A stretch of DNA of 64,000 nt, taken from Bog-473 sp963770645. GTDB lineage: Bacteria > Actinomycetota > Acidimicrobiia > Acidimicrobiales > RAAP-2. The stretch covers positions 2,192,740 to 2,256,739 of the forward strand of contig CAVYQL010000003.1 of NCBI GenBank assembly GCA_963770645.1. Direction: 5' to 3'. Of the stretch, positions 33,671 to 42,458 are shown piece after piece (within the stretch, counting starts at the first letter, position 1; each line of letters starts with the position of its first letter). Under the pieces are notes generated by a model that ran no database searches, had not been told where the DNA came from, and saw only the letters and a program-made list of their open reading frames with translations. A program made the position numbers and the translations under genes.

Positions 33671-34954
33671 TCACCCCTCGCCCTTGGCCTTGCGCTCGGC
33701 GACGATCTCGTGGTGGCGCTCGAGCATCTGCACGGCCTGCGCCGCCAGGTCGGCCGGCGGCTCGGGCAGCGCGATGGGCCCGTGCTCGCGGCTCGGCAGC
33801 GCAACGGTCGCCTTGGCCGGGCAGGTCACCACGTCGCGCTGGTTGGTCCCGCGCATCTCGATGTCGACGATGCAGCGGCCTTCCTCTTGGCGTTTGTCGA
33901 CCACCTCGCCGGTGAGGATGTGCGTGTCGCCGATGTAGTTGAACTTGCGGATTTCCGAGGACTGCGAGACGAGCCAGCCGTCGTCGCCCATGTAATCGGT
34001 CATGTAGTGCGACAGCCAGCAGTCGCGCATCACTCCATAGTCGTAGGCCATCGGGTTGCCGATGGCCTGGGCCCAGGCGGAGTCCCAGTGCACGCGCTGG
34101 GCCACGTCGGGCACGCCGTACTCGTTCTTCACGTAGAAGGGGGCGATTCGCTGGCGGTTCTTGTAGGCGATGCGGTTGGCGCAGGGCTCGTAGGGCACGA
34201 ACCCGTAGCCGCCGGCATGGAACACGATCATGTCGGTCGTGGTGAGCGGTCCCTTGGCCATGGGGTTCAGTACGTCACCGACGTGCACGTCCTCCCAATA
34301 GCGAGGCTCGGATCCCTGCACCTCTTCGGCGGCGTAGACGGCATCGATCTTCTCGATGTCCTCGTCGGTGTAGGTGGCCGGCCCGATGGAGGCGTACTTC
34401 CCCTTCTCCCGCGCCGTCTTGCGCTCCGTGTGGATGGCCAGTGTGCGCGAGATGGCGACGATCTCGGCGCGCTGGTTCATCTTGACGCTGGCGTACGTGA
34501 CGAGGAGCGAGCGCTCGGCGAACTCGGACTTCTTCTCGACCACCGATTCGGTGCCGCCGAAGCTGTAGAGCGAATCGCCCTCGAGCAGCGGGCGGAACCA
34601 CTGCCACGTAGACCCCGAGACGAACACGTGGATGCCGCGGAACGACGGCCGCTTGATGCGCTCCTTGGGCGGGTCGGCGTAGAGCGGCCGGTTCAGCGCG
34701 ATCGGGATCATGGGCGCGGCAATCTGACCACCCCAGCGCGTCGCCACGCCGTAGTCCGCCGATGTGAAGAGCGGGTTGTCGTCGCCGTAACCGCGGGCGA
34801 AGTTGCGCATGGCGTCGGGCGTCGCCGTCGTCAGGAATTCCCGCCCCCCCGAAGGTGCCCACCGGCCGACCAGGGACTTCGCCCGCTCGATGTCCTCTTC
34901 CTTGAACTGATAGTCGGTCGCCTTCTCGAACTCTGCGGACGTGGTGGTCGCCAT
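33671..34954 (-). CDS. Double-hotdog MaoC-type dehydratase
   Basis: 427 residues from ATG 34954 (M-A-T-T-T-S), which has AAAGGGGAA upstream. The N-terminal half matches the FAS1-like dehydratase domain with D-N-P-L-F near residue 66; the C-terminal half is a second hotdog with W-E-D-V-H-V-G-D-V and a D-Y-G-V-M-R-D-C-W segment. Such two-domain proteins hydrate enoyl-CoA in steroid and branched-acid catabolism. First gene of an operon with an acyl-CoA dehydrogenase. A shared element lies about 50 bases upstream. Confidence 0.85.
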   Translation of the reverse strand: MATTTSAEFEKATDYQFKEEDIERAKSLVGRWAPSGGREFLTTATPDAMRNFARGYGDDNPLFTSADYGVATRWGGQIAAPMIPIALNRPLYADPPKERIKRPSFRGIHVFVSGSTWQWFRPLLEGDSLYSFGGTESVVEKKSEFAERSLLVTYASVKMNQRAEIVAISRTLAIHTERKTAREKGKYASIGPATYTDEDIEKIDAVYAAEEVQGSEPRYWEDVHVGDVLNPMAKGPLTTTDMIVFHAGGYGFVPYEPCANRIAYKNRQRIAPFYVKNEYGVPDVAQRVHWDSAWAQAIGNPMAYDYGVMRDCWLSHYMTDYMGDDGWLVSQSSEIRKFNYIGDTHILTGEVVDKRQEEGRCIVDIEMRGTNQRDVVTCPAKATVALPSREHGPIALPEPPADLAAQAVQMLERHHEIVAERKAKGEG

Positions 34955-35001
34955 TGGTTCCCCTTTGGTCGCGGCCAAACCGGGCTTCTCGGTCCCACGA
35001 A

Positions 35002-35017
35002 AGAGTATCCTAAAAGG
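35002..35017 (+). promoter_or_regulatory. Copy of the shared WGAGTRTACTNAATT element
   Basis: AGAGTATCCTAAAAGG, 48 bases upstream of the MaoC gene. On the minus strand it provides TAGGAT or TACTCT as a -10 hexamer. Confidence 0.6.
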
Positions 35018-35051
35018 GCGTCGCCCCGCCTCCCCCTGCGGCGCGGCCCCC

Positions 35052-36215
35052 TCAGTCTCCGGGCGGCGCCGGGACGCTCGGGAAGAGCTCTTGGAACGCG
35101 CCGATGCGGATGCGCCGGCTCACCGCCTCGTCCACGCCGTCGAAGAGTTCGTGCAGCGTCTTCTGCGTGTGGCCGAAGGTCCCCTCGAAGTGCGGATAGT
35201 CGCTTCCCCACGTGACGTTCTGCCAGCCCATGGCCCAGTTGGCCGCGACGGCCGAGAGGTCATGTTGGAACGACGCGTACACCTGCTCGTAGAGGTAGCG
35301 GCTCGGGAGCTTCGACAGGTTCGGCCGCACCGCTGCGCCGTGCTGGCGGTAACCCTCGTCCATGCGGTCGGCGATAAAGGGACCCCATGTGGCGCCGCCC
35401 TCCGACACCAGCACCTTCAGCTCGGGGTGCCGGTCGAGGGCGCCGCAGGCAATCAGCTGTGTGACTGCGCGCTGGCCGCCGTAGGTGGTCTCGACGTAGT
35501 TGAGCACGGCGCCGCCGCGGCCCCGGTAGTAGACGCCGGTGCGCTGCGTCGGGTCGTGCGGCTCGGTCCCGATGTGGAACCCGATGACCATCCCGGTCTC
35601 GGCGAACGCGGCCCAGAGCGGGTCCCACTCCTCGTCGTTCCAGTCTGGTCGTCCGATCGGGGGCTTCGTCGGCAGGAAGCCGCAGAGGAAGCCGCCGTCG
35701 CTGGCCCGGTGCACCTCGGCGACGGCATCGTCGATGTCGATGAGCGGGATGGAGGCCACACAGACGAAGCGCGGGGAGTGGGACTGGAAGTCGATCGCCC
35801 ACTCGTTCATGGCACGGCAGCCTTCTTTGACGACATTGGGCGAGCGCACGTTGAAGGTCCAGATGCCGAGCGACGGATACATGACCTCGCCCCAGACTCC
35901 TTCGTTGTCGAGGTCCTTCAGCCGGCCGACCGGGTCGTTGCCCCCGATGGCGCGGCGTATGAATTCCTCCTCGTCCGAGTCGACGGGGTGTGCGTTGATG
36001 CCCAGGCCCTTGCGGGGTGGCTTCCCTTTCGGCAGGTCACGGCGGAACTCCTGCCCGTCTATATAGATCGTCTCGAAGTCTCCGCTCGGATCCTTCACAC
36101 TCCGGGGCAGGCGCTCCTTGACGTCGTCGGGCAGAGACGAGAACAGGTCGGGAGGCTCAATCAGGTGGGAGTCGCCCGAGTTGGCCCACAGCTTCTTCTC
36201 TCCCAGGTCACTCAC
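35052..36215 (-). CDS. Amidohydrolase-2 family metal-dependent hydrolase
   Basis: 387 residues. I take GTG 36215 because GGGAGGA lies 5 bases before it; the frame extends further but without a ribosome site. TIM-barrel features: N-S-G-D-S-H-L-I-E-P near the start (metal ligands), G-F-H-I-G-T in the middle, L-K-V-L-V-S-E-G-G, and W-G-S-D-Y-P-H-F-E-G near the end supplying the catalytic Asp. Members include decarboxylases and ring-opening lactonases or hydrolases of aromatic and alicyclic catabolism. Its promoter shares a 17-bp element with the DUF2889 gene at 37914. Paralogue at 54761. Confidence 0.86.
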   Translation of the reverse strand: MSDLGEKKLWANSGDSHLIEPPDLFSSLPDDVKERLPRSVKDPSGDFETIYIDGQEFRRDLPKGKPPRKGLGINAHPVDSDEEEFIRRAIGGNDPVGRLKDLDNEGVWGEVMYPSLGIWTFNVRSPNVVKEGCRAMNEWAIDFQSHSPRFVCVASIPLIDIDDAVAEVHRASDGGFLCGFLPTKPPIGRPDWNDEEWDPLWAAFAETGMVIGFHIGTEPHDPTQRTGVYYRGRGGAVLNYVETTYGGQRAVTQLIACGALDRHPELKVLVSEGGATWGPFIADRMDEGYRQHGAAVRPNLSKLPSRYLYEQVYASFQHDLSAVAANWAMGWQNVTWGSDYPHFEGTFGHTQKTLHELFDGVDEAVSRRIRIGAFQELFPSVPAPPGD

Positions 36216-36259
36216 TGCGTCCTCCCCGTTCCGTACGGCCCGCCGCACCGGTTCAATAT

Positions 36260-36276
36260 GAAAATCATGTTCTCAT
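36260..36276 (-). promoter_or_regulatory. ATGARAACATGATTTTC element, copy 1
   Basis: Minus strand ATGAGAACATGATTTTC, 45 bases before the amidohydrolase start; one mismatch to the copy at 37886. Imperfect dyad GARAA-CATGA-TTTTC, flanked by ATAT on both sides. Confidence 0.6.
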
Positions 36277-36351
36277 ATAGGGGCGGCTGTCAAGGCGCGC
36301 CTTTTTTTGCGGGAGATTCGGCCGAGTCGGGAGGCCCCCTCGGCCGTGCGG

Positions 36352-37782
36352 TCAGCGCATGAGGGCGCCCAGCGCCTCGAGATGCCGGCGCATCCGGTGC
36401 CGGGCCAGCTCGTCGTCGCCCGCCTCCACGGCAGCGGCGATGCCCTTGTGCGTGCGGAGCACCTCGGCCCTGATCTGCTTCTGCGCCTTCGGCGCCAACC
36501 GCTCGATCTGGTGCAGCCGGCTCAGGCGGATCAACACCAACGCCACGAGTTGCAGGACGCGGTTGCGCGCCGCGGCCGCGACGGCGGCGTGCAGGTCGTG
36601 TACCGCTTCGACCCGCTCGGCGTCGGTCGCGTGCTCCTCGTGTTCGAGAGCCTCGTCCAGGCCCGCCGCCCCCTCCTCGTCGATGCGCTGTGCCGCGAGG
36701 CCGGCGATGGCGACCTCGACGCCTGTGCGCATCTCGGCCAGCTCGGCCAGCTGCATCCCCCGACGAGCGAGGTAGATGGCCGCCACCTCGGTGACGGCGT
36801 TGATCGTCGGCGCCACCACAAAGAGGCCGCCGCCCGGACCGCGGCGCATGCGGGCGATCTGGTGGTGCTCGAGCAGCCGGACCGCCTCGCGCAGCAGGGC
36901 CCGGCTGACACCCTCGCGCGCGATGAGCTCGGGCTCGGTGCCCACCAGTTCGCCCGGCTGCAGGCCCTCCGTCACGATCGTCTGGGTAATGGCACGTGCC
37001 ACGGCCTCGGCCCCCTTGCCCTGGGCTGACTCGGCCAGCACGACCGAGTCCGGGAGCAGCTGGCGCGTCGAACGGCGGCGGCGGAAGAAGTCAGCCTCGG
37101 CCTGCAGATGCTTGCGCATGCGCTTGCTGGCCAGTACCCCATCCCCAGCGATGATCGCCTCCGCGATCAGGGCGTGGGCGTGCACGGTCTCCTTGCCGAT
37201 GTCCGTGCCGAGGCGCTGCCAGTCCGGCGAATAGAGCTGCGCCACGCGGTTGAACACCTCGACGAAGAGCTCGAGGCCCGCATTGCCACTGACGGCCGCG
37301 ATGAGTGCGTGCAACTCGCGCGGATCGCTGGCCGGATCGACCGGCGTGCCCTTTGCGAAGGACGCCAGCTCAGCGAGGTTGCGCTCGTCGGCGCGCAACG
37401 CAGCCAGCTGGCAGGCGAGCTCCTCGAGGACGATGCGAGCTTCGAAGATCTCGTCGAGTCGCGCGTCCACCCGGTGCAGGTAGAGGACCACCGCGTCGAT
37501 CACCGCACCGACCGTCGGTTCGGTGACGACGAGGCCGCCGCCAGGTCCGCGCCGGGTGCGCGCCACCTGCTGGTGCTCGACCAGGCGCACCGCCTCCCGG
37601 AAGACGGCACGGCTCACCTGGTACTGCTCCAGCAACTCAGTCTCCGAGCCCAAGACCTCGCCCACCGGCCACCGGAGGGCCATCACGTCCTCGATGATGA
37701 GGTCGGCCACCTTTGCCGCCCGCTTCGCGTTCGAGTCGGCTCCCGGACGCGCCAGGTCGCGGGTGGCCGGCGTCGGCGTCAT
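36352..37782 (-). CDS. Tandem-fused FadR/GntR regulator, paralogue
   Basis: 476 residues from ATG 37782. Two wHTH-FCD units as in the protein at 6616-8070: unit one has Y-Q-V-S-R-A-V-F-R-E-A and R-R-G-P-G-G-G-L-V-V, unit two E-G-V-S-R-A-L-L-R-E-A and R-R-G-P-G-G-G-L-F-V. Both recognition helices look intact. The two regulators are clearly related along their whole length, so fusion preceded duplication. Diverges from the DUF2889 gene and sits upstream of the amidohydrolase in the same direction, both of which carry the second 17-bp element, so it might read that element, the WGAGTRTACY element, or both. Confidence 0.85.
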   Translation of the reverse strand: MTPTPATRDLARPGADSNAKRAAKVADLIIEDVMALRWPVGEVLGSETELLEQYQVSRAVFREAVRLVEHQQVARTRRGPGGGLVVTEPTVGAVIDAVVLYLHRVDARLDEIFEARIVLEELACQLAALRADERNLAELASFAKGTPVDPASDPRELHALIAAVSGNAGLELFVEVFNRVAQLYSPDWQRLGTDIGKETVHAHALIAEAIIAGDGVLASKRMRKHLQAEADFFRRRRSTRQLLPDSVVLAESAQGKGAEAVARAITQTIVTEGLQPGELVGTEPELIAREGVSRALLREAVRLLEHHQIARMRRGPGGGLFVVAPTINAVTEVAAIYLARRGMQLAELAEMRTGVEVAIAGLAAQRIDEEGAAGLDEALEHEEHATDAERVEAVHDLHAAVAAAARNRVLQLVALVLIRLSRLHQIERLAPKAQKQIRAEVLRTHKGIAAAVEAGDDELARHRMRRHLEALGALMR

Positions 37783-37885
37783 CAGCGAGAGGTTACCCCC
37801 TCCTGCTCGGTGTTCATACCTTTTGACCAGGGTGTTCGGTAAAAGAGTGGGCGAAAAGAGGACCCGCGTGACTTCCGGAACTACC

Positions 37886-37902
37886 ATGAAAACATGATTT
37901 TC
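37886..37902 (+). promoter_or_regulatory. ATGARAACATGATTTTC element, copy 2
   Basis: ATGAAAACATGATTTTC, 12 bases before the DUF2889 start; covers the expected start-site region, so a bound repressor would block the promoter. Poor AGAG-like sequences (37843-37858) are also present upstream. Confidence 0.6.
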
Positions 37903-37913
37903 GAAAGGGCGGT

Positions 37914-38912
37914 GTGGTGACGACGGTCGCCCCGGCGCCCTCCGATCCCGTACCCGCACCGCCGGCGCGGCGACCGGGGTCAGTACGCAGGACCTCGACG
38001 ATGCTGATGTCCTGGCCGGGCGGCCTCGGCACCGAGCTGTACCTGCAGGGCCGGGCCCGCGATCTGCGCACACCGACGGAGGGCGCTCCAACGGTCGTGG
38101 CCCAGGCCGACCTCACCGTCCTCACCGGACGCGAGCGCGACATCCAGAGCATCGAAGCCGATCCGGACGTGGCCGGGCTGGAACGTCTGCTCAGGGTCCG
38201 CGCCGGCTCGGGTCTGCGCGCTGCCATCGCGGCAGAACTCCCCGGCGAGGTCGAGGGTGGGACTCCTCTCTACCTTCTGCTCGACGACCTGGGTGGAGCG
38301 ACCCTGATCGCCGGGTACACCTACTTCCGATGGGCTGACGTTTTCCCCGAGATGCGGAGCCGGATCGAGAACGGTCCCCAGCGCGTCATGCAGGGCACCT
38401 GCTCGGGGTTTCGCGAGGGGTCGATCGCGCTCAAGTCCGATGGGACTCTGTCGCACGTCCGCCAGAACACCGCACGAACTGCATCGCTGGTGGATCCGGC
38501 CGACCCGCTCGGGTGGCACGAGCTGCAGGAGCACCCGGTGATGGGCATGCGCCGCGCCCGTCGGATCGATGTCTGGGCGAACGGGGACCTCCTCGAGATC
38601 GACGCCTGGTTCCGCGACAGCGTCTGGGTGCCCGAAGGGCACGAGGAGGCCATCCACGAGTACCAGATCCTCGGCACGGCCGACCGCTCGACGGGGACGC
38701 TTCTGTCGGTGCGCGCGGTGCCCCGCGTGCTGCCCTACGGCGAATGCCCCGGGGCGGCACCGAACGCGGAGCGGATGGCGGGAACGGACTTGCGCACCAT
38801 GCGCGCGGAGGTACTCCAACAGATCCGTGCCACCGACTGCTGCACACACCTGAACGACGGGCTGCGCTCGCTCGCCGAGGTCCCGATACTCGCGGCCGCG
38901 TTGCCCGACTGA
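37914..38912 (+). CDS. DUF2889 family protein
   Basis: 332 residues from GTG 37914 (GTG 37917 equally possible), with GAAAGGGCG upstream. It contains the features I associate with DUF2889: an early R-R-T-S-T-M, a central C-S-G-F-R-E-G segment, D-P-L-G-W-H, M-R-R-A-R-R-I-D-V-W and a late C-T-H-L-N-D-G-L-R-S-L. The family has no known activity; it is often found among genes for steroid or aromatic degradation. No signal peptide. Likely co-transcribed with the Ltp2-like/DUF35 pair 54 bases downstream. Confidence 0.8.
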   Translation: MVTTVAPAPSDPVPAPPARRPGSVRRTSTMLMSWPGGLGTELYLQGRARDLRTPTEGAPTVVAQADLTVLTGRERDIQSIEADPDVAGLERLLRVRAGSGLRAAIAAELPGEVEGGTPLYLLLDDLGGATLIAGYTYFRWADVFPEMRSRIENGPQRVMQGTCSGFREGSIALKSDGTLSHVRQNTARTASLVDPADPLGWHELQEHPVMGMRRARRIDVWANGDLLEIDAWFRDSVWVPEGHEEAIHEYQILGTADRSTGTLLSVRAVPRVLPYGECPGAAPNAERMAGTDLRTMRAEVLQQIRATDCCTHLNDGLRSLAEVPILAAALPD

Positions 38913-38966
38913 GTCGGCCTTGACGAAGCCGCCTCAGAACCACCGGAAGGAAGGCAAGCGACGGCA

Positions 38967-40184
38967 ATGCCCGAGACGCTGAAGGACAAGACGGCGATCG
39001 TCGGCATCGGTGCGACGGAGTATTACAAGCGGGGCGAGTCACTCCCGCAGACCGAGCTCGAACTGGCGTGCAAAGCAATCCTGGCCGCGCTCGGTGACGC
39101 TGGCCTGACCGTCGACGAGCTCGACGGCTTCACCATCTACTCGAGCTCGTGCGATCCGGCGCAGGTGGCCTCGGTCCTCGGCGTGCCCGAGGTGCGTTTC
39201 GCCGCCTCGCTGACGTCCGGCGGCGGCGGCTCGGCCGGCTCCCTGGGCTTGGCCGCCTCGGCGATCGTGTCGGGACAGGCGGAGGTGTGCGTCACCCTCA
39301 TGACCCTGCAGCAGGCCAAGCGGCGTCTCGGCGGCTCAGCGGTCGCGGACGCAGGCCCCGGGCTCGGCGGTGGCGGCAGCCCGTACGGCGGCGGGGGCGT
39401 GCCCAGCTGGGCGGCCTTCATCAGCGGAGCCGGCCTGATGGCGCCCGGGCACAGCTTTTCGCTGCTGACCCGGCGTCACATGGAGCTCTACGGCACCACA
39501 CGGGAGCACCTGGCCGAGGTGTGCATCTCCCAGCGGGAGAACGCGATCAAACGCCCGACCGCGCTCCGTCGGGATCCGTTGACGCTCGACGAGTACTTCG
39601 CGGCGCGCATGATCAGCGACCCGCTGTGCCTCTTCGACTACACGATGGAGACCGACGGTGCCGTGGCCGCCGTCGTCACGTCGGCGGAACGGGCGAAGGA
39701 CCTCCGTCAGAAGCCGGTGTACATCGGTGGCGCCGCCCACGGCGGAGCGGGGCGCTGGGGGTCGGCGATCTTCACCTACTTCCAGATGCCCGACGAGTAC
39801 TTCGCCTCCTCGGGCAATCGCCCGGTGGCCAAGCGTATGTACGACATGGCCGGCGTCGGGCCCGAGGACGTCGACGTGGCGCTCTTCTACGACCACTTTT
39901 CGCCCATGGTGATCATGCAACTCGAGGACTACGGCTTCTGCCCCATCGGCGAGGGGGGGCCGTTCGTGGCCGACGGCAACATTCGCTTCGACGGCGGGTC
40001 GATTCCCGTGAACACGCACGGTGGTCACCTCTCCGAGGCCTACATCATCGGCATGACGCACATTCGCGAGGCGGTGGAGCAACTGCGCGGCGTCGCCGTC
40101 AACCAGGTTCGCGACGCCGAAGTCGCCGTCGTGACGGGCGGTCCGTCCGGCCTGCCCATCAGCGGCACGCTGCTGCACACCTAG
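38967..40184 (+). CDS. Ltp2-like thiolase-fold protein (probable aldolase subunit)
   Basis: 405 residues of the SCP2-thiolase class: A-I-V-G-I-G-A-T-E-Y near the start, M-E-T-D-G-A-V-A-A-V-V, D-V-A-L-F-Y-D-H-F-S-P, and N-T-H-G-G-H-L-S-E-A-Y-I near the end. This matches Ltp2, which with a DUF35 protein forms a retro-aldolase in steroid side-chain degradation. The usual thiolase Cys is absent at the first position, and the Y-D-H and H-G-G-H residues take its place. There is a Gly-rich insert around residue 125-140. The DUF35 partner follows 33 bases later. Confidence 0.86.
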   Translation: MPETLKDKTAIVGIGATEYYKRGESLPQTELELACKAILAALGDAGLTVDELDGFTIYSSSCDPAQVASVLGVPEVRFAASLTSGGGGSAGSLGLAASAIVSGQAEVCVTLMTLQQAKRRLGGSAVADAGPGLGGGGSPYGGGGVPSWAAFISGAGLMAPGHSFSLLTRRHMELYGTTREHLAEVCISQRENAIKRPTALRRDPLTLDEYFAARMISDPLCLFDYTMETDGAVAAVVTSAERAKDLRQKPVYIGGAAHGGAGRWGSAIFTYFQMPDEYFASSGNRPVAKRMYDMAGVGPEDVDVALFYDHFSPMVIMQLEDYGFCPIGEGGPFVADGNIRFDGGSIPVNTHGGHLSEAYIIGMTHIREAVEQLRGVAVNQVRDAEVAVVTGGPSGLPISGTLLHT

Positions 40185-40217
40185 CCCCGACGCCACGAGG
40201 AAAGAGGATCCGAGAAC

Positions 40218-40658
40218 ATGGCAGAGCTCACCCAGGGCACCTTCCCCTCCATGATGAAGGACCCCTTCGCCGACGAGCTGACCCAGCCCTTCTGGGACGC
40301 CACGGCCGAGGGCCGGCTGGTCGCGCCCCGCTGTACGACCTGCGGCACGGTGGTCCTCCCCCCACAGCCCTTCTGCTTCACCTGCCGGGACCAGGCGTTC
40401 GAGTGGATCGAGCTGCCGGGCACCGGCACGATCTACACCTTCACCGTCGTGCGCCATCCCCTGTCACCCCAGCTGGCGGGCGTGGTGCCGTACGTGTCGG
40501 GGGTGATCGAACTCGACGGGACGCAAGGGGCGGGGGCGCGGCTGCTCCTCAACATCACCGATGCCGATCCCGAGACCGTGGCCATCGGAGACAAGGTGGT
40601 GGTCTGGTTCGACCAGGTGTCCGAGACCTTCCACCTCCCCCGCGCCCGGATGGCCTGA
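40218..40658 (+). CDS. DUF35 OB-fold/zinc-ribbon protein, partner of the thiolase-like gene
   Basis: 146 residues: an N-terminal helix, a rubredoxin-like zinc ribbon C-T-T-C-G ... C-F-T-C-R, and an OB-fold with G-T-I-Y-T-F-T-V-V. DUF35 proteins bind acyl-CoA and activate thiolase-like enzymes; with Ltp2-type proteins they form aldolases. ATG with GAGGAAAGAGGA upstream. Sits between the Ltp2-like gene and a TetR regulator in one operon. Confidence 0.9.
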   Translation: MAELTQGTFPSMMKDPFADELTQPFWDATAEGRLVAPRCTTCGTVVLPPQPFCFTCRDQAFEWIELPGTGTIYTFTVVRHPLSPQLAGVVPYVSGVIELDGTQGAGARLLLNITDADPETVAIGDKVVVWFDQVSETFHLPRARMA

Positions 40659-40674
40659 GAGGCCGATCGGCACC

Positions 40675-41316
40675 ATGCCAGGACCCAAGATGGCACCAGC
40701 GCGCGCGGGGCGTCCCCGGCGCTTCGAAGCAGAGGAGGAGTTGCGCATCCTCTTGGACGCCGCGCTCGTCGTCATGGAGCGCAACGGCTACCAGGAGGCG
40801 GCGGTGGCGGACGTCCTCGCCGAAGCCAACCTGTCGACGCGCTCGTTCTACCGGCACTTCGAGTCCAAAGACCAGCTGCTGTGCGCGCTCTTCCGCCGCG
40901 AGACGGAGGGTGCCGCAGCACGGCTCAACGCGAAGGTGGACGCAGCGGGGGACCCGCGCTCGGCGCTCGACGCATGGATCGACGAGATTCTCAGCTTCGG
41001 GCACCACCGCGTCAAGGCATCACGGGTCAGCGTCCTCGGCTCCCCCGCGGCGATGAAGGCCGAGGGCTATGCGGACGAGATGCGTCACGCGTCGAAGCTG
41101 TTGCTCGCGCCGCTCGAGGCCGTGCTGGCCGAGGGTGTGGCGGACGGCTCATTCCCGCTGGCGGACCCAGCAGCTGATGCGCCGCTGATCCAATCCGTGG
41201 TCTGGGCCGCGGCGGGGCTGAACCCGAGCCGCGACGCACCGATGTCGAGAAGGGAAGGGTCGCGACACGTGCGCTCGTTCTGCGAGCGAGCGCTCGGAGC
41301 GGGCCCGGCCGTTTGA
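40675..41316 (+). CDS. TetR family regulator
   Basis: 213 residues. The N-terminal helix-turn-helix region (about residues 22-70) has G-Y-Q-E-A-A-V-A-D-V-L-A-E-A-N-L and S-T-R-S-F-Y-R-H-F-E-S-K-D-Q-L, standard for TetR. The ligand domain is not recognisable. ATG follows the DUF35 stop by 16 bases, so it is last in that operon and may control it or the convergent FadD operon. No operator was found that I could tie to it. Confidence 0.9.
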   Translation: MPGPKMAPARAGRPRRFEAEEELRILLDAALVVMERNGYQEAAVADVLAEANLSTRSFYRHFESKDQLLCALFRRETEGAAARLNAKVDAAGDPRSALDAWIDEILSFGHHRVKASRVSVLGSPAAMKAEGYADEMRHASKLLLAPLEAVLAEGVADGSFPLADPAADAPLIQSVVWAAAGLNPSRDAPMSRREGSRHVRSFCERALGAGPAV

Positions 41317-41375
41317 TTTCGCCTCGCGAGGCCGCAAGGCGTGCGCGTTGCTGGGACCGCCGTGGCGGAGGTCGC

Positions 41376-42359
41376 TCAGCCGGCGCCGGGTTCGCGGAGC
41401 GACCAGAGCGCCGGCTCGCCGTCCTCGACCTGTACGACGCCGTCGATCTCGAGGGCGCGCAGGTGGGAGGCGGCCTCGCCCACCGCGGCGCGGCGCATGA
41501 AGCCGGCGATGTCGTCCCAGGGCCGTGACCACTTCATGTGTGCCGCGATGTCCCACGTGTCATGTGGCCCCTCCTTGAGGATGGCGATCACCTCGGCAAA
41601 GCGGTCCCGGTGGTGCTGGCGCAGCTCCTCCAGCCGGGTGTGCAGGTCCTCGAAGCGGTACTCGTGCGCCGGCAGGACCTCGTCGACCTCGTAGGGCTCG
41701 AGCTTGTCGAGGGAAGCGAGGTAGTCACCGAGCGGGTTGGCACCGGCCTGGGGGTGGAAGGGGATGTTGGGCGTGATGCGCGGCAGCACGTGGTCACCCG
41801 AGAGCATCAACTCGTTGGTCGACTCGTAGAAGCACAGGTGGCCCGGCGAGTGACCCGGCGTCCAGATGGCCGTGAGGTCCCAGCCCGGCACTTCGGGCTT
41901 TTCCCCGTCCTCGAGCAGCAGGTCGGGAACGACGGGGTCGACCAGCGGGAGGAGTGGCATGGCGGCGTTTTGCAGCGTCGCCAGCTCGTCGTCCGGGGCG
42001 CCCATCTTGCGCAGCGCGGCGGCGACCCGGTCCAGAAGGTCGCCGGGCTCGTCGTAGCGGTCATGGATCAGCGCGGCGTCCGCGGGATGGAGGGAGATCC
42101 ACGCACCGGACGCCTCGCGGATTCGGCCGGCGAGCCCGTAGTGGTCGGGATGGATGTGGGTGACCATGACGCCTTGGACGTCGCCGACATTCACACCGAT
42201 CTCGTCGAGGCCCGCTGACAGCGCGCCGAATGCGTCGTCGGTGTTCCATCCCGCGTCAACCAGATAGGGGCCGCGGTCCGTCTCGAAGACGTACACGAGC
42301 ACGTACCGCAGTGAGTTGTTGGGCAAGGGGACGGGGATGCTCCACAGGCCGTCCCGCAC
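41376..42359 (-). CDS. Metallo-beta-lactamase-fold hydrolase
   Basis: 327 residues. Zinc motif T-H-I-H-P-D-H-Y-G near residue 68, then G-H-S-P-G-H, S-G-D-H-V-L and P-A-H-E-Y-R-F complete the MBL ligands. The C-terminal 80 residues form the helical domain of glyoxalase-II-like/LACTB2-type proteins. The start GTG is the first possible one; the sequence before it (N-D-P-F-P-G-V-E-K) looks like family N-terminus but has no start codon and is in frame with the stop of the preceding acyl-CoA dehydrogenase. Likely hydrolyses a thioester or lactone at the end of this four-gene operon. Confidence 0.86.
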   Translation of the reverse strand: MRDGLWSIPVPLPNNSLRYVLVYVFETDRGPYLVDAGWNTDDAFGALSAGLDEIGVNVGDVQGVMVTHIHPDHYGLAGRIREASGAWISLHPADAALIHDRYDEPGDLLDRVAAALRKMGAPDDELATLQNAAMPLLPLVDPVVPDLLLEDGEKPEVPGWDLTAIWTPGHSPGHLCFYESTNELMLSGDHVLPRITPNIPFHPQAGANPLGDYLASLDKLEPYEVDEVLPAHEYRFEDLHTRLEELRQHHRDRFAEVIAILKEGPHDTWDIAAHMKWSRPWDDIAGFMRRAAVGEAASHLRALEIDGVVQVEDGEPALWSLREPGAG

Positions 42360-42458
42360 CTTCTCGACCCCCGGGAACGGATCGTTGGCCGCGGCCGCGC
42401 CGCCGCGCCCGCTCGGCGTGGGGCGGCTGGACGGGATGGGGGTGGCGTGAAGTTGACG

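Noticed and set aside
36292..36308. AAGGCGCGCCTT followed by seven T, like an intrinsic terminator
   Set aside because: The T-run is on the plus strand, but no plus-strand gene ends here; the gene that ends nearby is on the minus strand, where the run precedes the stem. At most it stops antisense transcripts.
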